Source: an uncultured Prevotellaceae bacterium
Lineage (GTDB): Bacteria > Bacteroidota > Bacteroidia > Bacteroidales > Bacteroidaceae
DNA: 40,645 bases
Direction: 5' to 3'
NCBI GenBank assembly: GCA_902800245.1
Contig: CADCDY010000018.1
Coordinates: 1 to 40,645 of the forward strand
Made by a program: the position numbers and the translations under genes. The notes under the pieces are model-generated. The model did no database searches. It had not been told where the DNA came from and saw nothing but the letters and a program-made list of their open reading frames with translations. This document shows, piece by piece, positions 35,608 through 40,645 of the stretch. Positions within the stretch are counted from its first letter, which is position 1. Each line of letters starts with the position of its first letter.

Positions 35608-36720
35608 ATGAATCCGACCCCGACAGACGGTAATAATAATATGATAAGGTACGCACGAGGGACAATGGTCCGCGTGTGCATCTTCACCGGTGCACGACCG
35701 AATTTCGTGAAGGTGGCCCCCATCATCCGTGCCATCAGTCAGACCGAGGGCATCAGCTACGAACTGGTCTATGCCGGTCGTAAGGACGACCCCACGCTCG
35801 AACCCTCGCTGTTCTCCGACCTGCAGATGCCCGAGCCCGATGCGTGGCTGGGTGTCAACTGCGACAATCTCAACGAACTGACGGGCCTGGTGATGGCCGA
35901 ATTCGAGCATTATCTGGAGGCTCATTCCTTCGATACCGTCATTGTCGTCGACGATCTCGCCTCTACGATGGCGGCCGCTATCGTCACCAAGAAACGTGGC
36001 CTGCGCCTGGCTCACATCGTTGCCGGTACGCGCTCGTTCGATGTCAGTATGCCTAAGGAAATCAATAGGTTAGTCATCGATGGTTTAAGTGATTTGTTGT
36101 TTACGGCAGGTGCAGGTTCCAGCAGTATTGCTACGCGCGAAGGGGCCGAGTTGCATCGCATTTATATGGTCGGCAACATCCTCATGGACACCCTCCGTCA
36201 GAACCAGTCGCGCTGGCAACGTCCGGCATGTCTCGACGGCATTCAGGACGGCCGCTATCTGGTGTTCACCGTCAACCGCAAGGCACTCATTGCCGACAGC
36301 GACAAACTGGAGGCGATGATGGATGTCATCGCTCAGGTGGCTGGCGACATTCCCGTCCTGGCGCCCCTGCGCGACAAGGCTTCCGAACTGGCTTCCCGTC
36401 ACGCCGCCTTCCGCGTCATACCCTCACTGTCTTATCTTGAGTTCGGCTATCTCTCGTCGCGTGCCCTGGGTGTCATCACTGATTCCGGCAATGTCGCTGA
36501 GGAGGCTACATTCAACCACGTGCCTTGCATCACGCTGAACTCTTATACCGAACATATCGAGACCGTCAAGGTTGGTACCAACGTGCTGGTCGGCGAGGAT
36601 GCCGGCCGTCTGCGCGACGAACTGACGGCGATGGTCCGTGGAGAATGGAAAAATGGCTCGTTGCCCGACCGTTGGGACGGACGTACGGCAGATAGAATAG
36701 TACAAACACTGATGGCATGA
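35608..36720 (+). CDS. UDP-N-acetylglucosamine 2-epimerase family protein
   Basis: 370 residues from the ATG at 35608; the family core begins at the Met at 35665 (MVRVCIFTGARPNFVKVAPI), which is an alternative start. Two Rossmann domains of the GT-B fold are visible: TGARPNFVKVAPI (about 26-38), VIVVDDLASTMAAAIVTKKR (about 110-129), SMPKEINRLVIDGLSDLLFT (substrate-site Glu), LEFGYLSSRALGVITDSGNV (SDSGG-like) and a C-terminal NVLVGEDAGRLRDEL. WecB-type enzymes convert UDP-GlcNAc to UDP-ManNAc for surface polysaccharides; the usual G-E-H loop reads A-G-T-R here, so the exact substrate is open. It overlaps cbiB by 4 bases (ATGA). Confidence 0.85.
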   Translation: MNPTPTDGNNNMIRYARGTMVRVCIFTGARPNFVKVAPIIRAISQTEGISYELVYAGRKDDPTLEPSLFSDLQMPEPDAWLGVNCDNLNELTGLVMAEFEHYLEAHSFDTVIVVDDLASTMAAAIVTKKRGLRLAHIVAGTRSFDVSMPKEINRLVIDGLSDLLFTAGAGSSSIATREGAELHRIYMVGNILMDTLRQNQSRWQRPACLDGIQDGRYLVFTVNRKALIADSDKLEAMMDVIAQVAGDIPVLAPLRDKASELASRHAAFRVIPSLSYLEFGYLSSRALGVITDSGNVAEEATFNHVPCITLNSYTEHIETVKVGTNVLVGEDAGRLRDELTAMVRGEWKNGSLPDRWDGRTADRIVQTLMA

Positions 36721-37673
36721 AGTTATTTTTTGTTTTACTCTTTGGTTGGATAGCCGACCGTCTGTTTGGCGACCCCTCATGGATGCCCCATCCTGTGGTG
36801 GCCTTTGGCAAAGTCATAGCATTCCTCGAGCGACTCTTCAATCGCGGACCGCGCTGGTGGCGCTTCTTCACTGGTGCCGTCGTCGCCGTAGTGCTCATCG
36901 TCGCCACCTATTACGTCACCATGCGCATCCTCCACTGGGTCGACTGGCACGACGTCTATGTAGGCATGGCCTTGAAGGCCCTCTGCGTCTTCTTCTGCCT
37001 CGCCGGCACGACACTTATCCGCGAGGTCCGCGCCGTATTCCAGGCCCTCGACCGCTCCTTGGATGAAGGCCGTCGTCAGGTTGCCCGCATCGTCGGTCGC
37101 GACACGTCGCAGCTCTCCGCTCAGGAGGTTCGCACCGCCGCCATCGAGACGCTGGCCGAGAATCTCAGCGATGGGGTAGTGGCCCCGCTGTTCTGGTTTG
37201 CCGTCCTTGGCGTTCCTGGCATGATGGCCTACAAGATGGTCAACACCCTCGACTCGATGATTGGCTACAAAACCACGCGCTATCGTGCCTTCGGTTGTTG
37301 GGCTGCCCATATCGACGATATTGCCAACTACGTCCCCTCGCGTCTCACCGCCCTGATGATGCTCATCGTCGCAGGCAAAATGCGTGTGCTGCCGTTTACA
37401 ACGTGGTTCGGACGCCAGAGCACCAGCCCCAACAGCGGCTATCCCGAGGCAGCACTGGCAGGCATTCTTGATTGCCGTTTCGGAGGTCCCCATATCTATT
37501 TCGGTGAATATTTCGACAAGCCCTACATCGGCACCAACCCCCGCGAACTCACCACTGCCGACATGGAGTATGCCGTTCGCATCAACCGCCGCGTCGAAAA
37601 CCTCTCCGTCATCCTCATCCTCCTCTTCCGCCTCGTCCGCTTCTTCATCCTCTATTTTTTCATCTGGAATTAA
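36717..37673 (+). CDS. cbiB: Adenosylcobinamide-phosphate synthase
   Basis: 318 residues, membrane protein of the cobalamin pathway. It attaches aminopropanol (phosphate) to adenosylcobyric acid. The N-terminal FGWIADRLFGDPSWMPHPVV (about 9-28) is the family hallmark, followed by RDTSQLSAQEVRTAAIETLA, ENLSDGVVAPLFWFAVLGVP, AYKMVNTLDSMIGYKTTRYR and FGCWAAHIDDIANYVPSRLT, then QSTSPNSGYPEAALAGIL. Four to five hydrophobic segments are seen. The start codon overlaps the epimerase stop, an unusual partner for a cobalamin gene. No other cobalamin genes are in the window. Confidence 0.96.
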   Translation: MKLFFVLLFGWIADRLFGDPSWMPHPVVAFGKVIAFLERLFNRGPRWWRFFTGAVVAVVLIVATYYVTMRILHWVDWHDVYVGMALKALCVFFCLAGTTLIREVRAVFQALDRSLDEGRRQVARIVGRDTSQLSAQEVRTAAIETLAENLSDGVVAPLFWFAVLGVPGMMAYKMVNTLDSMIGYKTTRYRAFGCWAAHIDDIANYVPSRLTALMMLIVAGKMRVLPFTTWFGRQSTSPNSGYPEAALAGILDCRFGGPHIYFGEYFDKPYIGTNPRELTTADMEYAVRINRRVENLSVILILLFRLVRFFILYFFIWN

Positions 37674-37775
37674 ATCGCGATAAGCTTTCTGGGCGTGTGC
37701 GGTAAAGCTAATAAATATAAAATCGGGCTCATCGTTTGGTGGGCTCACTTTTTTTTCGTACCTTCGCGGCCGAAA

Positions 37776-38120
37776 ATGAAACAGACGGCGAAAAGACATA
37801 TTGCATCGTGGTTGCTGTTGGCGGTATTCCTGCCGATGCTGATGCTGTCGTCGTTGCACTTTCATGAAGTTTCACAGACCATAGAAACGGAGTGCTCCGA
37901 CTGTGTGCACCATAGTTGTCACGGACACATGACGGCGACTGCCGCGTGGTCGCACGACTGCGTACTGTGTCAGTTTGTGACGCTGACGATGTTGACAGCT
38001 GCTGTGATGGCTGTCACGATATATGTTCATGTATGTAAGAAGAGTCAAGCCCAGCCATTGTGCGGCTATCGTACTGCCAGCTGTGGCACCATCGTTACGC
38101 GGGGGCCTCCGACGGTGTGA
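37776..38120 (+). CDS. Small Cys/His-rich membrane protein upstream of a TonB receptor
   Basis: 114 residues from the ATG at 37776, 9 bases after a TACCTTCG -7 box (37759-37766). A membrane or signal segment (about 9-27, ASWLLLAVFLPMLMLSSLHF) is followed by a loop full of Cys and His: HFHE, ECSDCVHHSCHGH, and HDCVLCQF. A second membrane helix comes next (about 70-88), then a tail ending TRGPPTV. The Cys/His pairs look suited to binding a metal ion. Proteins of this layout often precede TonB-dependent receptors in Bacteroidales. It lies 64 bases before the receptor. A role in metal handling is inference. Confidence 0.7.
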   Translation: MKQTAKRHIASWLLLAVFLPMLMLSSLHFHEVSQTIETECSDCVHHSCHGHMTATAAWSHDCVLCQFVTLTMLTAAVMAVTIYVHVCKKSQAQPLCGYRTASCGTIVTRGPPTV

Positions 38121-38184
38121 TTTTCCCCGACGGTTACATACATTAATAATATATATACATTTTTATAATAATAGAAATCACAGA

Positions 38185-38580
38185 ATGAAAACAAAATACA
38201 TTCTGCTATTGCTGTGTATGAGCACGGCAGTGGCAGCACAGGATAATAAGAATCAACGCGAGACAATAAACAATAACCAGCACCAGCATTATGCGGAGGA
38301 CTCGACGGACGTCTTTTTCCGCCATTTGGACTTGAACGAAGTGACGGTGACGGGCGTGACGGGCGACACAAAGCTGAAGCTGGCAACGGCACCGGTGAGC
38401 ATCATTTCGCCACAGGTGCTCAGGGCAACGGCCTCGACGAACATCATCGACGCCATCAGCCATCAGCCGGGTGTGAGCCAGTTGACGACGGGCGGCAGCA
38501 TCTCGAAACCCATCATCCGCGGACTGACGAACACGGCGTGGAGGTCGATGGCAGCAGCGTGGGCAGTATCGAGATACTGA
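38185..38580 (+). CDS. TonB-dependent receptor, N-terminal part (frameshifted)
   Basis: Starts MKTKYILLLLCMSTAVAAQD at 38185 with a signal peptide. A TonB-box-like stretch and the plug domain follow: LNEVTVTGVTGDTKLKLATA, VSIISPQVLRATASTNIIDA, ISHQPGVSQLTTGGSISKPI and IRGL. True receptor sequence stops at about 38525; the last 18 residues (TNTAWRSMAAAWAVSRY) are out of frame. The segment of about 20 residues that normally follows RGL in this family (ending WGD before EHGVEVD) is missing. The upstream Cys/His-rich membrane gene points to a metal or metal-complex substrate, but this is only context. Confidence 0.85.
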   Translation: MKTKYILLLLCMSTAVAAQDNKNQRETINNNQHQHYAEDSTDVFFRHLDLNEVTVTGVTGDTKLKLATAPVSIISPQVLRATASTNIIDAISHQPGVSQLTTGGSISKPIIRGLTNTAWRSMAAAWAVSRY

Positions 38581-40331
38581 AGGGTCCGGCATCGTTGATG
38601 TACGGCTCGGACGCGATGGCCGGCGTGGTCATCATGCATGCGCAACCGACACTGCCCGAGGGCGACATGAGGGCCAATGTCAGCACGGAATATCAGACGA
38701 ACAACGGACTGTTCGGCTATTCGCTGCAGATGGCTGGCAACCAGAAAGGTTTTGTGTGGGATGCGCGCTGGAGCCAGAAGATGGCGCACGCATATAAGAA
38801 TAAGTACGACGACTACGTGCCGGGTTCGCAGTTCCGCGAACAGGCTGGGCGCCTGATGCTGGGTGTGAACAAAGGGTGGGGGCACTCGCGACTGACGGCA
38901 ACGGCCTACCACCTGACGCCAGGCATCATCGAGGGCGAGCGCGACCCCGAGACGGGCGAACTGGAACATGAAGAAGGGTGGACGGGTCATGGTTATGGAA
39001 AGACGCTGCCCTTCCAGCAGGTGAAACATTACAAGGTCGTGTGGGATAATGCACTGAACCTATCGTCGGGCTATCTGAAAGCCATCATCGGCTATCAGCA
39101 GAACCGCCGTCAGGAGTTTGAGGAGTCGATGGACGACTATGAGCTGTATTTCAAGTTGCACACGCTGACCTACGACGTGCGTTACATCACCAACGAATGG
39201 AACGGTTGGAAGCTGTCGACAGGCATCGGCGGCATGTACCAGACGTCGAAGAACGAGGGTGAGGAATACCTCATTCCCGACTACTGCCTGTTTGACTTCG
39301 GACTCTATGCCACCGCGACGAAGACACTGAACGACCGCTGGACGCTGAATGGCGGCGTGCGCTACGACCATCGTCGACTGCATGGCGACGAGCTCATGGA
39401 GGACGGCGAGCAGCGTTTCACGGATTTCACGTGCCACTTCAACGGTGTGACGGGTAGCGTCGGTGCCGTATTCAACGTGAATGACAACCTGAACGTCAAG
39501 CTGAACGTGGCCCGCGGTTTTCGTACACCGAACATGAGCGAACTGGCGTCGAACGGTGTGCACGAGGGCAGCATCCGCTACGAATTGGGCAACCAGCAAC
39601 TGAAAGCGGAATATAGTTTGCAGGCCGATCTGGGCGTTGACTTCACGTCGCGCCACGTCTCGGCACAGCTGGCACTCTTTGCCAACCGCATAGACAACTA
39701 CATCTTCACCCATCGCGTGGCGGAAGAGATGGAGGAAGGCTACCTGACCTACGCCTACACCCAGGGTGACGCGCGACTGTTGGGCTTCGAGGCCGGTGTG
39801 GACGTTCACCCCATCCACTCGGTGCACTTCTCCAACACCTTCTCGTATGTCGATGCACAGTTGTTGCACGCCGATGCCGATACGAAGTACCTGCCTTTCA
39901 CGCCCGCGCCCAAATGGACGTCGGAGCTGAAATGGGAGTTGCAGCACCACTCGCACAGTACGGTCAGTACGCACGCCATGCATGAGTACCGCCACGAACA
40001 TCCCAAGACGGGAGTGGCACTGAACAACCTCTACGTTGCCGCGGGCCTCGACTGCTATTTCCGTCAGACGCACATCTACCGTGCCGACGACACCGAAACC
40101 GAGACGCCTGGCTATGCCTTGCTCTCGCTCTCGGCAGGCACCGACATTCAGGTGAAAGGCAAGAAGATAGCCGAGCTGTATATCACTGCCGACAACCTGC
40201 TGAACACGGCCTACCAGAACCACCTGAGCCGACTGAAATATGCCGACATGAATGTGGTCACGGGTCGCCGAGGCGTCTATAATATGGGGCGCAACATTAC
40301 GTTCAAGGTGGTAGTGCCGATAGAACTGTAA
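38538..40331 (+). CDS. TonB-dependent receptor, C-terminal part (frameshifted)
   Basis: 597 residues in the track frame; the true in-frame sequence begins slightly earlier at about 38526 (D-E-H-G-V-E-V-D). It contains the end of the plug (SIEILKGPASLMYGSDAMAG) and the whole 22-strand barrel, with LNVARGFRTPNMSELASNGV (about 323-342) and the C-terminal LNTAYQNHLSRLKYADMNVV ... GRNITFKVVVPIEL ending in the usual aromatic/hydrophobic strand. It transports a bound ligand across the outer membrane using TonB energy. Together with 38185-38525 it is one receptor gene. His-rich extracellular loops (QHHSHSTVSTHAMHEYRHEH, about 475-494) may bind metal. Confidence 0.9.
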   Translation: MEVDGSSVGSIEILKGPASLMYGSDAMAGVVIMHAQPTLPEGDMRANVSTEYQTNNGLFGYSLQMAGNQKGFVWDARWSQKMAHAYKNKYDDYVPGSQFREQAGRLMLGVNKGWGHSRLTATAYHLTPGIIEGERDPETGELEHEEGWTGHGYGKTLPFQQVKHYKVVWDNALNLSSGYLKAIIGYQQNRRQEFEESMDDYELYFKLHTLTYDVRYITNEWNGWKLSTGIGGMYQTSKNEGEEYLIPDYCLFDFGLYATATKTLNDRWTLNGGVRYDHRRLHGDELMEDGEQRFTDFTCHFNGVTGSVGAVFNVNDNLNVKLNVARGFRTPNMSELASNGVHEGSIRYELGNQQLKAEYSLQADLGVDFTSRHVSAQLALFANRIDNYIFTHRVAEEMEEGYLTYAYTQGDARLLGFEAGVDVHPIHSVHFSNTFSYVDAQLLHADADTKYLPFTPAPKWTSELKWELQHHSHSTVSTHAMHEYRHEHPKTGVALNNLYVAAGLDCYFRQTHIYRADDTETETPGYALLSLSAGTDIQVKGKKIAELYITADNLLNTAYQNHLSRLKYADMNVVTGRRGVYNMGRNITFKVVVPIEL

Positions 40332-40378
40332 GTTCGGTTTGCACTACCTTTCACCCTTGGTGAAGATATTCTCGCTCG

Positions 40379-40437
40379 AAAGAACCAAAGTAAAAATCGT
40401 TTTTCTTTGGTTCTTTGCTCGCTTATTCGTATCTTTG
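40379..40437 (+). promoter_or_regulatory. Hairpin overlapping the promoter of the last gene
   Basis: AAAGAACCAAAG (40379-40390) pairs perfectly with CTTTGGTTCTTT (40405-40416), a 12-base stem after the receptor gene. The right arm contains the -33 TTTG (40406-40409); 20 bases later comes TATCTTTG (40430-40437), preceded by TTATTCG. The structure can act as receptor terminator (T run in the loop) and as part of the next promoter. Confidence 0.65.
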
Positions 40438-40442
40438 CAAGC

Positions 40443-40645
40443 ATGTTCAAGAAAATAGCGTTCAACATCATCCTGCTGTTCGTGTTGTGTATGAGTGGCG
40501 TGACAGCGCAGGCTTCCGACGATGGCGACATCGTGGAGTTTCAGGGCGACCGCTATGTGATTCATGTGGACAAGATGGGTGCGGACAGCGAGATGACCTT
40601 GCTGGACGTGTTGAACACCTGCCCTGAGTTCTTGTCCATCAACGG
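40443..40645 (+). CDS. Exported protein, start only (cut by the window end)
   Basis: The ATG at 40443 starts MFKKIAFNIILLFVLCMSGV, a signal peptide with cleavage near TAQA. The visible mature part has 45 residues, including DIVEFQGDRYVIHVDKMG and MTLLDVLNTCPEFLSING. The latter resembles the plug start of TonB-dependent receptors (LDVL...PG) or a secretin-like domain. The -7 box ends 5 bases before the ATG, so the mRNA is probably leaderless. The family cannot be settled from this fragment. Confidence 0.6.
   Translation, partial: MFKKIAFNIILLFVLCMSGVTAQASDDGDIVEFQGDRYVIHVDKMGADSEMTLLDVLNTCPEFLSIN

Noticed and set aside
36777-37865. 362-residue minus-strand open frame opposite cbiB
   Set aside because: Acidic and low complexity from reading GC-rich codons backwards; CbiB motifs on the plus strand are clear.
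39060-40223. 387-residue minus-strand open frame opposite the TonB receptor
   Set aside because: Antisense shadow of a GC-rich gene; no family resemblance, no promoter.

Overview
This window looks like a chromosomal segment of a Bacteroidales bacterium, most likely Prevotella or a close relative. The evidence is: promoters of the Bacteroidetes type (TTTG, about 20 bases, then TAnnTTTG) with no Shine-Dalgarno spacing; an F-type ATP synthase operon in the order beta, epsilon, small membrane protein, a, c, b, delta, alpha, gamma, with a very short epsilon; a type IX secretion plug protein; a Bacteroidales-type GyrA; TonB-dependent receptors; and an HU-like protein. No rRNA, tRNA, CRISPR array or transposase gene was found.

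Layout. (1) 1-7033: an outer-membrane gene with two tandem beta-barrel modules and a C-terminal PAP2 phosphatase domain, then an AT-rich accessory block (about 2.1-6.54 kb), then a second headless copy of the PAP2 domain. The block holds a HEPN-motif protein, an unknown helical protein, a DUF2971 protein and a PIN-domain gene overlapped by its partner gene. The two PAP2 copies form a direct repeat exactly 5,086 bases apart, about 93% identical by hand count, and short perfect palindromes lie next to the repeat boundaries. (2) 7.0-9.2 kb: an AAA/DUF4143 ATPase preceded by 23-base tandem repeats, then a stretch with a possible RadC-like remnant. (3) 9.26-10.55 kb: two alkylation-repair genes, MGMT-like and AlkD-like. 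(4) 10.6-11.9 kb: a flavodiiron protein, ending in a strong terminator. (5) 11.9-15.7 kb, minus strand: gyrA, frameshifted by an apparent internal deletion, and a TPR lipoprotein-like or periplasmic protein; a duplicated gyrA promoter lies upstream. (6) 15.97-22.3 kb: a T9SS plug protein (+), converging on a minus-strand operon of HAD phosphatase, panB, MFS transporter and a beta-propeller/AraC membrane regulator.

(7) 22.4-29.6 kb: the complete ATP synthase operon, closed by a textbook terminator. Its spacers consist largely of short repeats. (8) 29.7-35.5 kb, minus strand: a membrane-anchored EEP hydrolase, a soluble hybrid histidine kinase, a GT2 glycosyltransferase overlapping an RNase E/G gene, a 29-residue very basic protein, and an HU-like protein. 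(9) 35.6-37.7 kb: a WecB-type epimerase translationally coupled to cbiB. (10) 37.8-40.6 kb: a small Cys/His-rich membrane protein, a TonB-dependent receptor (also frameshifted by an apparent internal deletion), and the start of another exported protein cut by the window edge.

The most interesting part is the accessory block inside the duplicated PAP2 locus. It has the look of a small defence or toxin-antitoxin island (HEPN, DUF2971, and a PIN pair with its own operator-like palindrome). It could be lost cleanly by recombination between the flanking repeats. The two internal deletions, in gyrA and in the TonB receptor, need checking against reads before any biological reading of them.
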